This document shows positions 19,538 through 29,196 of a DNA stretch of 34,699 nucleotides, in pieces. How positions within the stretch are numbered: the first letter of the stretch is position 1; each line of letters begins with the position of its first letter. A model generated the notes under the pieces. That model made no database searches and was not told the origin of the DNA. It saw only the letters and a list, made by a program, of their open reading frames with translations. The translations under genes and the position numbers were made by a program. Source of the stretch: an uncultured Saprospiraceae bacterium (GTDB lineage Bacteria; Bacteroidota; Bacteroidia; Chitinophagales; Saprospiraceae); assembly GCA_937924035.1 (NCBI GenBank), contig CALDTK010000264.1, positions 1 to 34,699 on the forward strand. The letters run 5' to 3'.

Positions 19538-20008
19538 CTAATCCGTAAACACTGGAAGCATAGTCGAACTCTTCACTTCATTGAATACGAACGAACTTCG
19601 AATCTGAGATACGTTATCGAGCGCGGCGAGCTTTCCTGAAGAGAATAAGTGGTAAGCGGTCAGATCAGCCACTACCACTTTCAACAGAAAATCACTCTGT
19701 CCTCCCATTAAGTAGCACTCCATCACTTCATCAAATTCCTCAATTGCTTTGCTGAATCTATTGATCTCCTCAAGTTTCTGGCTATCAAGGGAAACAGAGC
19801 AAAAAACAACGATGTAAGAAGGCAGTTGATCCTTATCTAAAACGGCCACATACTTAGCGATCACTCCGCTTTGCTCGAGTCGTTTCATCCGCTCATAGAT
19901 GGGCGTCTTCGTCAAACCCAACTCAGCGGCTAACGCTTTTACGTTACGCTTGGAGTCCACTTGAAGCAAATTCAAGAGCTGTCGATCTATGGCATCTAGC
20001 TTAATCAT
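19538..20008 (-). CDS. Lrp/AsnC-family transcriptional regulator
   Basis: A 156-residue regulator of normal family length. The N-terminal helix-turn-helix (LDAIDRQLLNLLQVDSKRN, then LAAELGLTKTPIYERMKRLE, residues 3-50) is followed by the RAM ligand-binding domain (about 65-145) with ECYLMGGQSDFLLKVV. It is divergent from the PLP-enzyme gene with a 155-base spacer. Lrp/AsnC proteins commonly bind amino acids and control adjacent genes of amino-acid metabolism, so it probably senses methionine or a related amino acid and regulates the neighbour and itself; that is inference. Confidence 0.95.
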   Translation of the reverse strand: MIKLDAIDRQLLNLLQVDSKRNVKALAAELGLTKTPIYERMKRLEQSGVIAKYVAVLDKDQLPSYIVVFCSVSLDSQKLEEINRFSKAIEEFDEVMECYLMGGQSDFLLKVVVADLTAYHLFSSGKLAALDNVSQIRSSFVFNEVKSSTMLPVFTD

Positions 20009-20027
20009 AGGAATCTGTACGGTTTAG

Positions 20028-20106
20028 GCTTTCGCCAAAACCCTAAAGTAGTCAATATTCCTAAAAGGTCATTCAAAACAGAACTGTTTCCTGTTTTGGC
20101 GAAAGC
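20028..20106. promoter_or_regulatory. Inverted pair of the 14-base motif in the Lrp/PLP-enzyme intergenic region
   Basis: GCTTTCGCCAAAAC (20028-20041) and its exact reverse complement (20093-20106) are separated by 51 bases inside the divergent promoter region. Each copy is 19-57 bases from a start codon. The pair could be operators, or a long-range hairpin, or two chance placements of the dispersed motif. No canonical promoter could be fixed in the spacer. Confidence 0.55.
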
Positions 20107-20163
20107 TGTAGCGTTTTCTCCCTACTCTTCCTAATTTTATAGGACTTCAAAATTTCCTCAGCC

Positions 20164-21408
20164 ATGAAAAAGACCCTTCGCCCAGAAAGCCTTATGATGT
20201 CTCATGGCTTTAAGCCAGAACTTTCAGAAGGTTCTATCAAACCGCCGATCTTTCTCACTTCGACCTTCGTGTTCAAGACGGCCGAAGAGGGAAAAGCCTT
20301 CTTTGAACTTGCCTACGGCATCCGTCAAAAAGAGCAGGAAGAAGAACTAGGACTCATTTACAGTCGGATCAACAATCCCAATCTACAGATCCTTGAAGAG
20401 CGTCTTTGTCTTTGGGACAAAACCGACGACTGCGCGATTTTCGAAAGTGGCATGTCTGCAATCAGTACTGTTTTTCTCGAATTTTTAAAGCCGGGAGATT
20501 TACTCGTTTACAGTTCGCCGACCTATGGCGGAACGGATCACTTCATCCACGACTTTCTCGACCTCATTGGGATTCACAGTATTGGCGTGACAGTGAACGA
20601 TAGTAAAGAAGATATCATCAAGCGTATTTCTGATTCGGGGCTTTCGCCAAAACTAGGGTTGGTCTACCTCGAAACTCCTGCGAACCCAACCAATGACCTG
20701 TTTAACATTTCGATGTTTAGGGAAATAGCCGATCATTTTCAAACTAAGGATCGACATATTCCACTAGCAGTAGACAATACTTACATGGGCCCTATTTGGT
20801 GTAGCCCAACTGATCATGGTGCTGACCTTGTCATTTATTCAGCGACCAAGTTTATCGGTGGACATAGCGACCTCATTGCTGGTGCAGTACTTGGAAGTAC
20901 CGGACTAATGGGTAGACTGAAAGTTATGCGAACCTTCCTAGGCAACATGGCAAGTCCGCATACCTGCTGGCTACTCCTTCGAAGTTTAGAAACGCTAAAA
21001 GTGCGAATGGAACAACAGACGAAGAATGCTCAATTAGTAGCCAAGGCTTTGATAACCCACCCAAAAGTTAAAAAAGTAAATTTCCTCGGACTACTATCAG
21101 AGAGGGATAAAAATCATGAGCTTTTCATGCGCCAATATTCCTCGCCTGGCACGATGATCTCTTTCGAACTTTATGGAGGAGAGAAAGAAGCGTTTGCTTG
21201 TCTCAACAAGATGAAGTTAGTGAAGCTTGCGGTAAGCTTAGGCAGCACAGAGAGCCTTGCACAACATCCAGCATCTATGACACACATCGGCATCAAGCCC
21301 GAGTCAAGACAAAAACTTGGTATCACCGAAAGCTTAATTCGCCTTTCGGTTGGTATCGAACACCACGAAGATTTGATTGCTGATTTGTTTCAAGCGATCG
21401 AAGACTAA
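20164..21408 (+). CDS. Cys/Met-metabolism PLP enzyme, methionine gamma-lyase-like
   Basis: A 414-residue PLP-dependent enzyme of the cystathionine gamma-synthase/methionine gamma-lyase family. Visible landmarks: YSRINNPN (Tyr66, Arg68, phosphate contacts from the partner subunit), ESGMSAIS, the aspartate in LAVDNTYMGP (Asp204) that pairs with the PLP nitrogen, and the Schiff-base lysine Lys229 in SATKFIGGHSD. A C-terminal substrate arginine region is present (ESLIRLSVGIE). Both gamma-lyase and gamma-synthase activities fit the fold. The neighbouring divergent Lrp regulator favours a catabolic gamma-lyase, releasing methanethiol, ammonia and 2-oxobutyrate. One exact 14-base motif lies inside the gene (20640-20653). 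Its stop overlaps the ankyrin gene's stop by four bases. Confidence 0.92.
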   Translation: MKKTLRPESLMMSHGFKPELSEGSIKPPIFLTSTFVFKTAEEGKAFFELAYGIRQKEQEEELGLIYSRINNPNLQILEERLCLWDKTDDCAIFESGMSAISTVFLEFLKPGDLLVYSSPTYGGTDHFIHDFLDLIGIHSIGVTVNDSKEDIIKRISDSGLSPKLGLVYLETPANPTNDLFNISMFREIADHFQTKDRHIPLAVDNTYMGPIWCSPTDHGADLVIYSATKFIGGHSDLIAGAVLGSTGLMGRLKVMRTFLGNMASPHTCWLLLRSLETLKVRMEQQTKNAQLVAKALITHPKVKKVNFLGLLSERDKNHELFMRQYSSPGTMISFELYGGEKEAFACLNKMKLVKLAVSLGSTESLAQHPASMTHIGIKPESRQKLGITESLIRLSVGIEHHEDLIADLFQAIED

Positions 21409-21869
21409 CGGAACACCGCAACGACATCAGCTGCTAGACCTTTTGCCTGAGCATGGTCTGCTGCCGTTTTGCCTTGCGCATCAACAAGCGTTTTGTCTGC
21501 GCCGTTTTCGATAAGCAACTTGGCCAATTCTACCTGGCCAAACATAGCGCACATCATCAGCGGAGTCGTTCCCTCAGCATTACGAAAGTTCACATTTGCT
21601 TTATGAGCAAGCAAGGCTTTCGAAGGTTCCATATACCCTTTGAATGCCATTCCCATAAGCGGTGTATTGCCTCGAGCATCCTTAGAGTCAGGCAGAGCAC
21701 CCTTCTCTAATAGTAGTTTGGTGGCCTCTAGCTGATTACTATAGGCGGCAATCATCAAAAGACTAAATCCTCTAGCATCTACTAAGTTTGGGTTTAGCCC
21801 TTTATTGAGTAATTCGTCTAGTAAGGAAACGTCACCTTGGCGGGCAACATCGTGTGGAGGTGTTGACAT
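21405..21869 (-). CDS. Ankyrin-repeat protein
   Basis: A 154-residue cytoplasmic protein made almost entirely of ankyrin repeats. Units start near residues 6, 38, 71 and 104, with a partial last unit, and show the usual TPLMxAAxxGxxExxKxLLxxGA pattern (for example GNTPLMGMAFKGYMEPSKAL and GTTPLMMCAMFGQVELAKLL). There is no signal peptide. It presumably mediates protein contacts, partner unknown. Its stop overlaps that of the convergent PLP-enzyme gene. Confidence 0.93.
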   Translation of the reverse strand: MSTPPHDVARQGDVSLLDELLNKGLNPNLVDARGFSLLMIAAYSNQLEATKLLLEKGALPDSKDARGNTPLMGMAFKGYMEPSKALLAHKANVNFRNAEGTTPLMMCAMFGQVELAKLLIENGADKTLVDAQGKTAADHAQAKGLAADVVAVFR

Positions 21870-21930
21870 TAGGAAATGTATTTAGTAGAGCAACGCGCTG
21901 CACAAAAAAGCGTTCTCACTTCCCTCCAGA

Positions 21931-24900
21931 CTAGTCTAGAGAGATCCGGACCACGGGGTTTCCGGAAGGGCACTCTATGTCTTCACAATCTGTATCGCCG
22001 TCCCCATCATCATCGATTCCATTGTCACAAATTTCTGTAGGTGACAATTGTAGACCGAAATCTATGTTATCTAAAAATGAATTAGCTATCACCGGAATAA
22101 GCCCAGTTCTACCACTGTTCGAAGGATTTCCATCGGAATCTGCATTCGCGTCTCCACCTTGCCCGCTAGCAGAAAGTGTTGCCCCAGTGGGAATCTGAAG
22201 GCGTACTCGATACGAAGCCTGTGTAAGATTATCAAAAAAGAAATACCCAGGATTCCCGGATTCATCAACACCAGATTGAGTTGTCGCCAAAACAGTATTA
22301 CCATTTGACAATAACTCCACGGTCACACCATTAATTCCAGCAGCAACTCCTTCATCTTGGATGCCATTCGCGTTAGCATCGTTCCAAACGTAGTCGCCAA
22401 TAGCTCCCAAACCTGTAGGCACAAGTGAGAGGTCCATCGAAAAGTTGAAATCTGTATTCGTTACGGTAGTGATATCAGAAATAGCTCCCGAAATTCCGTT
22501 TGACGTATATACCGTTCCGTCACTATCTAACTCAGGGTCAGCACCTTGTTGCTTAGGACCAATAGAAAACGTTGGTGGTTTTACAAAGTAGACAAAGTAG
22601 TTTCCTGAACTCAGCCCAGGAAAGAGGTAGCTACCATCACCAGTTGTACTAGTAAACCCAATGTAGGTATCTGTACTCGTATTTGCGATTCCGTCACCAT
22701 TGTCTTCATAAAGCTCTACACGAACGTTATTCACTCCAGGTTCACCAATGTCTTGAATGCCATCACCATCTGTATCTGACCATACGCGATCACCAATTAC
22801 ACCTGGGACCATACTCATAATTTGCAGGCCAGTCTTCACTGGCTCCGATGGGAGAAGTACTGAACTTGAACCGTCTACGGAGGCTACAAATCCCGCAGAA
22901 TTATAAGCCACATCTCCAGGGACAACTCCTGGTTGAGAAAGCACATCTATTGGCGTACGCATAGGCCACTCAAATGTGAGCGTGTCATTAGGTTCTATCA
23001 AAACGTTACCAAATTCAACTTTAATAGAATTTACACTCGTAATATCTGCTGGAGGAACGATCGTCCAATTAGCATTTTGACATCCTACCGGATCTGTTGT
23101 AAGAAATCCATCTGCTGCTCTGCATGGATTTGGTGCAGTTGAATAATAAACCACTACACCTGTTGGCGCAATTACAGGCCCGATCAAATTTGGTCGCCAA
23201 GCTGAGTTTCGTTGTTGTGGATCTATAATACCTACATCTCCCACCTGAGGAAAAATATCTAGGAATGTAAAGTCGCGTAGATTGACATTACCTTGATTTA
23301 CAATAGTCAACTTATAGTCAGCCAATCCTCCTGGCAATGTTTGTCCTTCAGCAGGAAAAGCCGAGTAACCATTGTCCAGACTTCCTTTCACTGTTAAGTT
23401 AGAAGAAATAGCGATGTAATCAGAGATGACAATAGGTGTTTCAGCGTAGCACATATTCTCTGAACTATTCAAATCACCATCAAGGTCATGTTGGTCGACT
23501 AATTCTTCGACAGTACAACTCTCTATCACATCAGAAGAAGAAGCGAAGACTCTTAATGGTATTCCTCCCATATTAGCAACAGCCTTGTTATTCGCTTTTG
23601 CCCTGAAGTTAAAATCAAATAAACCATCTATTGGTAAACTCCCACTCCATTTTATTCGAAGAATGGAATTTCCAGCACCGTCAAAATCTTCTACGTACTC
23701 AAGTGCCGGAGCCCCAACCAATCCATCTTGCCGATTCGAGACAAAAGAACCAGGAACATACTCAGATCCTTTAGGGAAATAGATGATCCCCATAAAATTA
23801 TCCATAGTACTTCCTGAAATAGATTGATTATGAATATAACTCGAAAATTCAATTTCATCACCTACTGAAAAAGGATTTGTGAACCCTGATTCTCTTTCCA
23901 AATTAATATAAACGGAAGGCCCCGTAAGTGGCTCAGTAACATCGAAATCGACACAATGCGAATCCAGAATAGCACCAGGAGTCGTTGAAGATGTTGTAAC
24001 GCAGTTGGTGATTGTCCCTGGAGGAGTACCATTCCGCACACGATAGCTTAACCAGATGCGACGGTAGGATTCGAATACATTAGACCTATCTCCATAAGAA
24101 AACCGAACTTGAGTAAGATATTCAGAACCACCGAAAGCCAGGCCTAGATCAGACAATTCAACTTCTCTGCCGTCCCATGATTTCATTGGGCTTGCTGAGT
24201 AGGTTTGCCAGGTAGAATTTAAATTGGTTTGGTACTGAAGGGTCACAAAACTAGAGTTAGGATCAGCGGCGTCAGAGTATTCTCCTACCGTGATTCTAAA
24301 TACTTCCGTTTCGTAAGGAATGACATCTGTGACTGTCAAATCTGTAAGTACCTCTGTCCCCGAGTTCCTTACGTAGATATTATACCCAGAGTATCCTCCA
24401 GGATACACATTTGGATTGTCTACCCCTTTGTTTACCCCCGAACTTGCATCAGTACTATGAAATTGATGTGAAATTGCATCAGTAACAGTTTCTGGTCCTT
24501 TACCGACTGGCGTTGATGTGACAGATACATTGTTAGTTACAGTCTGCCCTAGATTATTTGTAGCAGCATCATAGCTTACAATGAATCTAACCCACCTACA
24601 CTCCCCAGATGACAAACCACCTAGAGTCCAATTGGCCGTATGAGTTCCTGCATCATAGTTTGACGAAAGAATACCAGAAGTACCATAATCAAACCTTTCA
24701 AACGTAGCAGTAGCTGGAAGCTGGTCTTGGACTGTTATTACTCCAAGGTCCAATGTTCCATCTTCTATCTCATTGTGCTCGCCATTACAAATAGTTATGC
24801 CGTAAACGGTCTCGTTCCCTATACCCGGTTGGCCTAACACATATTTGGAAGCGGTCAAACGAGAATGGGCCTCAGCGGTAATCGTATAGCTAGAATTAAC

Positions 24901-25353
24901 AGAGGTTGCTCCATCTGCAGAAAACACACCACTCAGCGTTGCTGTCTGACCATCAGGTGTGACTCCATTAGGAAAGCGTACCCTAACGGCTACTTCTCCT
25001 GTAGTACCAGCCGATAAAGGATCTACGAATTCAAACCAGGCTTTTTGCGTACCGGCATCGTAGCCCGAATTTGCAATGTGAGGAGAGTTTACGGTCTCAA
25101 TAAACTCGAGTGTAGAAGGTATACCAATCTCTAAGCGCGCCTGATTAGCTGCTTGATTAGTACTTGCACATCTGTACTGAAATCTGACTCGCAATCCTAC
25201 TCCAGTCAATCTAGGACCAGTTGGTCCTGAAGAAGTGAGTTGCAGGTTGACTTGCGCTCCTAGTTGGTCTGAATAGACACATAGAAGCAAAAAAAGCAAC
25301 GAAGCCACTATATAGGGTAGCTCCAACCAGCTGTTTCGTTTTGTGTTGATCAT
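21931..25353 (-). CDS. DUF11/SdrD_B repeat surface protein, paralog A
   Basis: A 1140-residue exported protein. Signal peptide: PYIVASLLFLLLCVYSDQLGAQ. The N-terminal ~850 residues are a chain of beta-sandwich DUF11-like domains with recurrent TVTDVIPYETEV-type motifs and YDAGT elements. Two SdrD_B (Cna-B-like) domains follow at about 851-974 (GDRVWSDTDGDGIQD, VELYEDNGDG) and 981-1102 (GDYVWNDANANGIQDEG). A calcium-loop-like segment ICDNGIDDDGDG (about 1104-1116) lies near the end, which is GNPVVRISLD. No T9SS type A or B tail is recognisable. It is the downstream one of two tandem paralogs on the minus strand. Surface-adhesin or matrix role is inferred from architecture. Confidence 0.9.
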   Translation of the reverse strand: MINTKRNSWLELPYIVASLLFLLLCVYSDQLGAQVNLQLTSSGPTGPRLTGVGLRVRFQYRCASTNQAANQARLEIGIPSTLEFIETVNSPHIANSGYDAGTQKAWFEFVDPLSAGTTGEVAVRVRFPNGVTPDGQTATLSGVFSADGATSVNSSYTITAEAHSRLTASKYVLGQPGIGNETVYGITICNGEHNEIEDGTLDLGVITVQDQLPATATFERFDYGTSGILSSNYDAGTHTANWTLGGLSSGECRWVRFIVSYDAATNNLGQTVTNNVSVTSTPVGKGPETVTDAISHQFHSTDASSGVNKGVDNPNVYPGGYSGYNIYVRNSGTEVLTDLTVTDVIPYETEVFRITVGEYSDAADPNSSFVTLQYQTNLNSTWQTYSASPMKSWDGREVELSDLGLAFGGSEYLTQVRFSYGDRSNVFESYRRIWLSYRVRNGTPPGTITNCVTTSSTTPGAILDSHCVDFDVTEPLTGPSVYINLERESGFTNPFSVGDEIEFSSYIHNQSISGSTMDNFMGIIYFPKGSEYVPGSFVSNRQDGLVGAPALEYVEDFDGAGNSILRIKWSGSLPIDGLFDFNFRAKANNKAVANMGGIPLRVFASSSDVIESCTVEELVDQHDLDGDLNSSENMCYAETPIVISDYIAISSNLTVKGSLDNGYSAFPAEGQTLPGGLADYKLTIVNQGNVNLRDFTFLDIFPQVGDVGIIDPQQRNSAWRPNLIGPVIAPTGVVVYYSTAPNPCRAADGFLTTDPVGCQNANWTIVPPADITSVNSIKVEFGNVLIEPNDTLTFEWPMRTPIDVLSQPGVVPGDVAYNSAGFVASVDGSSSVLLPSEPVKTGLQIMSMVPGVIGDRVWSDTDGDGIQDIGEPGVNNVRVELYEDNGDGIANTSTDTYIGFTSTTGDGSYLFPGLSSGNYFVYFVKPPTFSIGPKQQGADPELDSDGTVYTSNGISGAISDITTVTNTDFNFSMDLSLVPTGLGAIGDYVWNDANANGIQDEGVAAGINGVTVELLSNGNTVLATTQSGVDESGNPGYFFFDNLTQASYRVRLQIPTGATLSASGQGGDANADSDGNPSNSGRTGLIPVIANSFLDNIDFGLQLSPTEICDNGIDDDGDGDTDCEDIECPSGNPVVRISLD

Positions 25354-25521
25354 TATGAGACTTCTTAAGAGCTATTTTTATCAAGAAGTGAGCCAACACT
25401 AATTTTCAATATATGTACTTCCTCTCAACACCATGAGCTTGCCTCCATGATATATCAAAATAGAGAACGCCCAAAATAGAATGTTACCAGGCTAAGGGTA
25501 ATTTCTAATTACAATTAGACT

Positions 25522-28500
25522 TTAATCAATGTCGATACGTACAACAGGATTTGCAGGCGGACACTCTTGATCGAGACAATCGATAAATCCATCCCCGTCA
25601 TCATCAAATCCGTTGTCACATATTTCCGCAGGTGGCAATTGAAGGCCAAAATCAATATTATCTGTAAATGTATTTGCAGAAATAACAATCAAACCAGTAG
25701 CTCCACTATCTGCTGGATCCCCATCTGAATCTGCATTTGAATCGCCGCCTTGCCCACTTGCAGAAAGTGTTACACCTGCTGGAATTAAAAGACGTAGCGA
25801 GTAAGATCCTGGAGCAAGATCATCAAAAAAGAAATAGCCTGGCTTCCCAAATTCATCTGGGCTGGTTTGTGTTGTCGCCAATACTACACCAACACTCGAA
25901 AGCAATTCAACACTTATACCATTGATTCCGGCAGCTACTCCTTCGTCCTGGATTCCATCTGCATTTGCATCATTCCAAACATAGTCGCCAATAGCCCCTA
26001 AACCTGTTGGCTCCAAACCGAGATCTATTGAAAAATTGAAGTCAACGTTTGTAACTCCTACAACATCCGAAATTGCTCCTTCAATTCCATTTGATGTATA
26101 AGGTATTCCATCACTATCTAATTCAGGATCCAATCCTTCACCTTTAGAGGCTATGGAAAATGTTGGGGGTTTTGAGAAAAATGCAAAGTAGTTTCCACTC
26201 GGAAGATTTGGGAAGAGGTAATTCCCATCACCAGCAGTACTTGTGAAGCCTACATATGTATCTGTAGATGTATCTGCGATTCCATCACCATTATCTTCAT
26301 ATAATTCAACACGAACATTATTTACACCTACCTCACCAAAATCTTGAATTCCATCACCGTTTGTATCCGACCATACACGATCTCCAAAAACGCCAGGAGT
26401 CATGCTTCGTATCGCCAATCCAGTCTTCACTGGCTCTGAAGGCAGCAAAGTGGAGCCTGATCCATCGACGGTAGCAATAAATCCAGTCGAATTATAGGCT
26501 AGATCTCCAGGACTTACTCCAGGCTGAGAAAGTACATCAGTTGGTGTGCGCATGGGCCACTCAAATACCAACGTATCTTTTGGTGCAATAAGGGTACTTC
26601 CGAATTCAACCTTGATTGAATTAACGCTCGTAATATCGGCAGGAGGTACTATCGTCCAATTGGGCGCTTGACATCCTGAAGGATCAGAACTAAGAAAACC
26701 ATCAACTGCCCGACATGGATTAGATGCCGTTGAATAGTAAACAACCACTCCACTTGGTGCGTCTACTGGCCCCACCAAATTTGGTCGCCACGCAGAGTTT
26801 CGTGCCTGTGGGTCGATGATTCCAACATCTCCTACTTGAGGAAAAATATCAAGAAATGTAAAATCTCTAAGATTGACGTTTCCTTGATTTACAACGGTGA
26901 GACGATAATCCGCTAAGCCACCTGGCAACGTTTCGCCTTGCTCCGGAAAACTAGAGTATTCTGTATCCAGGCTTCCTTTCACCGCTAATTCCGAGGATAT
27001 TGCCACATATTCAGAGACATCAATCTCAGCTGTCCTGAAACAAATATCCTCTGACGTGTTCGCGTCACCATCTAAGTCATCTACATCTGTCTCATACGAG
27101 TTAGAACATTCATCAAGAGAATTCAAAGAAGAAACAGCCCACTTAAATTCAAGTGCACCCGGGCCAGCAACTGCTTCCGTTCCAATCAAAGCCTTAAAAG
27201 TAAATCTTAAAATCTGCCCTACCCCTAAATCACCGTCTGAACCACTCCACTTTATCCGCAGAATACTATTCCCGTCTCCATCAAAATTTTCGACGTATTC
27301 TAAGTCTGGAGCGCCCACAAGATCATCTTGCCTATCAATAAGTATAGAACCAGGTACAAATGAAGATCCTTTAGGAAAATAGATAATCCCCATTAAATCA
27401 TCAAGGGCAGCTCCTGCCTCAGTTCTGTTATTGACAGAACATTTGTACTCAACTTCATCTCCGACAGAAAAAGGATTACTGTATCCAGGCTCAAGCGTCA
27501 TAGCTAAATAAGCTGCAGGACCTGAATAAGGCGCTAAGATTTCAAAATCTGTACAGTCAGTACTAACACTTGCTCCAATTGTAGAAGTTGAACTAGTTAC
27601 ACAATTTGTAATTGTTCCTGGAGGGGTTCCAGACCTGATCCTATAATAAAGTTTTATATCTTTATAAGATCCAAAAGTATTACCTCTATCTCCATAAGTG
27701 AATCTAACTTGAGTTAAATACTCTGGGCCTCCAAGGGTCAACCCCAGTTCGGAAATGTAAATCACTCTACCATCCCATGCCTTCAATGGACTGTCTGAAT
27801 AAGTTTGCCACGAAGAGTTTAAATTAGTCTGATATTGAAAGGTTACGAAATTTTGATCAGCTCCTGCAATATCAGCATACTCACCAACCTCAAGCCTATG
27901 AATCTCCGTTTCATATGGGATTACATCCGTTAAAGTGACATCATTCAATACTTCAGTACCAGTATTATTTATTCCAATACTATAAAAGGCATAGCCTAAC
28001 GGATATCTACTAGGCGAACTGGTCTCTTTCCTTACATCAAGGCTTGAAGACGATGCATTGAGAACATGAGAAACTGCATCGCCCATCGTGATAGGAGACT
28101 CTCCCACAGGTGTGGTAGTCACTGAAACCGTATTGGTAATCGTTTGACCAACAGAATTAGCCGGCGCGTCATATCGCACAATTACCCTGACCCACCTACA
28201 TTCACCTGATGACAGGCCGGTTACTGTCCAATTTGCGGTATGTGTTCCGGCATCATAATTAGTAGTAAGAACCCCTGTAGACAGTGTACCAAAGCTGACA
28301 AAAGTTGCCGTAGCAGGCAACACATCTTCAATTGATAAGGTTCCTAAATTTAAAGTCCCTGTTTCAACTTCACCGTCTTCACCATTACAAATAGTAAAAC
28401 CGTAGATCGTCTCATTGCCGATGCCGGGTTGCCCCAAATCGTACTTACTTACCGTTAACCTTGATTGCGCCTCAGAAGTAACTGAGACACTGCTGCTCAC

Positions 28501-28956
28501 CGAAGTAGCGTCTTGCGCAGAAAATAAACCCTGCAAGCTCGCTACAGTTCCATTTGGAGTTGTTCCATTCTCAAAACTCACCCTCAGAGCAACCTCTCCT
28601 GTAGTTCCTGCAGCAAGCGGATCAATAAACTCAAACCAAGCGGTGCTCGTCCCTGCATCGTACCCAGAATTTTGAATATGAGGAGAATTACGAACGCTTG
28701 AAAATGTCAACTCTGCAGGAACAACTACCTCTAAACGGGCTTGATTAGCGGCTTGAACTGTACTTGCGCAGCGATATTGAAATCGTACGGAGAATATTTC
28801 TCCTGAAGGTTGGGGTGTGGTTGGAGCACTTGAAGTAAGCTCCAGGTTGACTTGCGCCAATGTAGTGTCAAACGAGCAAATACTCGCGACTAGCAAGAGC
28901 AGAATTGGTAGTATACCAACTCTTCTATTTATCGTAATTATAAATTTCAATGACAT
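25522..28956 (-). CDS. DUF11/SdrD_B repeat surface protein, paralog B
   Basis: A 1144-residue close paralog of the downstream gene, with the same domain order throughout. Signal peptide: GILPILLLLVASICSFDTTLAQ, then VNLELTSSAPT. DUF11-like chain to about residue 850; SdrD_B domains at about 854-975 (GDRVWSDTNGDGIQD) and 982-1105 (GDYVWNDANADGIQDEG); then ICDNGFDDDGDG and the end ANPVVRIDID. The two genes are 168 bases apart and probably arose by tandem duplication; local identity of the SdrD_B and end regions is clearly high by eye. As in the paralog, the usual C-terminal sorting domain is absent. It may be cotranscribed with the downstream gene, but an intergenic promoter cannot be excluded. 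Confidence 0.9.
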   Translation of the reverse strand: MSLKFIITINRRVGILPILLLLVASICSFDTTLAQVNLELTSSAPTTPQPSGEIFSVRFQYRCASTVQAANQARLEVVVPAELTFSSVRNSPHIQNSGYDAGTSTAWFEFIDPLAAGTTGEVALRVSFENGTTPNGTVASLQGLFSAQDATSVSSSVSVTSEAQSRLTVSKYDLGQPGIGNETIYGFTICNGEDGEVETGTLNLGTLSIEDVLPATATFVSFGTLSTGVLTTNYDAGTHTANWTVTGLSSGECRWVRVIVRYDAPANSVGQTITNTVSVTTTPVGESPITMGDAVSHVLNASSSSLDVRKETSSPSRYPLGYAFYSIGINNTGTEVLNDVTLTDVIPYETEIHRLEVGEYADIAGADQNFVTFQYQTNLNSSWQTYSDSPLKAWDGRVIYISELGLTLGGPEYLTQVRFTYGDRGNTFGSYKDIKLYYRIRSGTPPGTITNCVTSSTSTIGASVSTDCTDFEILAPYSGPAAYLAMTLEPGYSNPFSVGDEVEYKCSVNNRTEAGAALDDLMGIIYFPKGSSFVPGSILIDRQDDLVGAPDLEYVENFDGDGNSILRIKWSGSDGDLGVGQILRFTFKALIGTEAVAGPGALEFKWAVSSLNSLDECSNSYETDVDDLDGDANTSEDICFRTAEIDVSEYVAISSELAVKGSLDTEYSSFPEQGETLPGGLADYRLTVVNQGNVNLRDFTFLDIFPQVGDVGIIDPQARNSAWRPNLVGPVDAPSGVVVYYSTASNPCRAVDGFLSSDPSGCQAPNWTIVPPADITSVNSIKVEFGSTLIAPKDTLVFEWPMRTPTDVLSQPGVSPGDLAYNSTGFIATVDGSGSTLLPSEPVKTGLAIRSMTPGVFGDRVWSDTNGDGIQDFGEVGVNNVRVELYEDNGDGIADTSTDTYVGFTSTAGDGNYLFPNLPSGNYFAFFSKPPTFSIASKGEGLDPELDSDGIPYTSNGIEGAISDVVGVTNVDFNFSIDLGLEPTGLGAIGDYVWNDANADGIQDEGVAAGINGISVELLSSVGVVLATTQTSPDEFGKPGYFFFDDLAPGSYSLRLLIPAGVTLSASGQGGDSNADSDGDPADSGATGLIVISANTFTDNIDFGLQLPPAEICDNGFDDDGDGFIDCLDQECPPANPVVRIDID

Positions 28957-29009
28957 GGAGCACTTGTAGGACTATAGTACACATTGCAATAAGTGTGCTA
29001 AGACGTGTT

Positions 29010-29034
29010 CCGATTATTTATATTCTGTAATCGG
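29010..29034. promoter_or_regulatory. Inverted repeat upstream of paralog B
   Basis: CCGATTA (29010-29016) and TAATCGG (29028-29034) form a perfect 7-base inverted repeat with an AT-rich 11-base loop. It lies 54 bases before the paralog B start and about 165 bases past the stop of the preceding gene. There is no T-run on the minus strand, so an operator fits better than a terminator; evidence is weak. The rest of 28957-29196 shows nothing recognisable. Confidence 0.35.
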
Positions 29035-29196
29035 CTTTCTCCTTACGTCCATTTACGCCATGCGCACGTTTATTAACCAACAGGACTCTACAGTTTGTCA
29101 TGGTCAATTACTGAAAATCTATTCAAAAAATAGCCAATTACTTACCCTAAGAATCAGCTACAAAACATCTTTTTGCTCTTTTATATAGAGTTACTC

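Noticed and set aside
28957-29196. Possible small gene or RNA between paralog B and the binding-protein gene
   Set aside because: Only one short inverted repeat and AT-rich sequence are visible; no open frame or tRNA-like fold.
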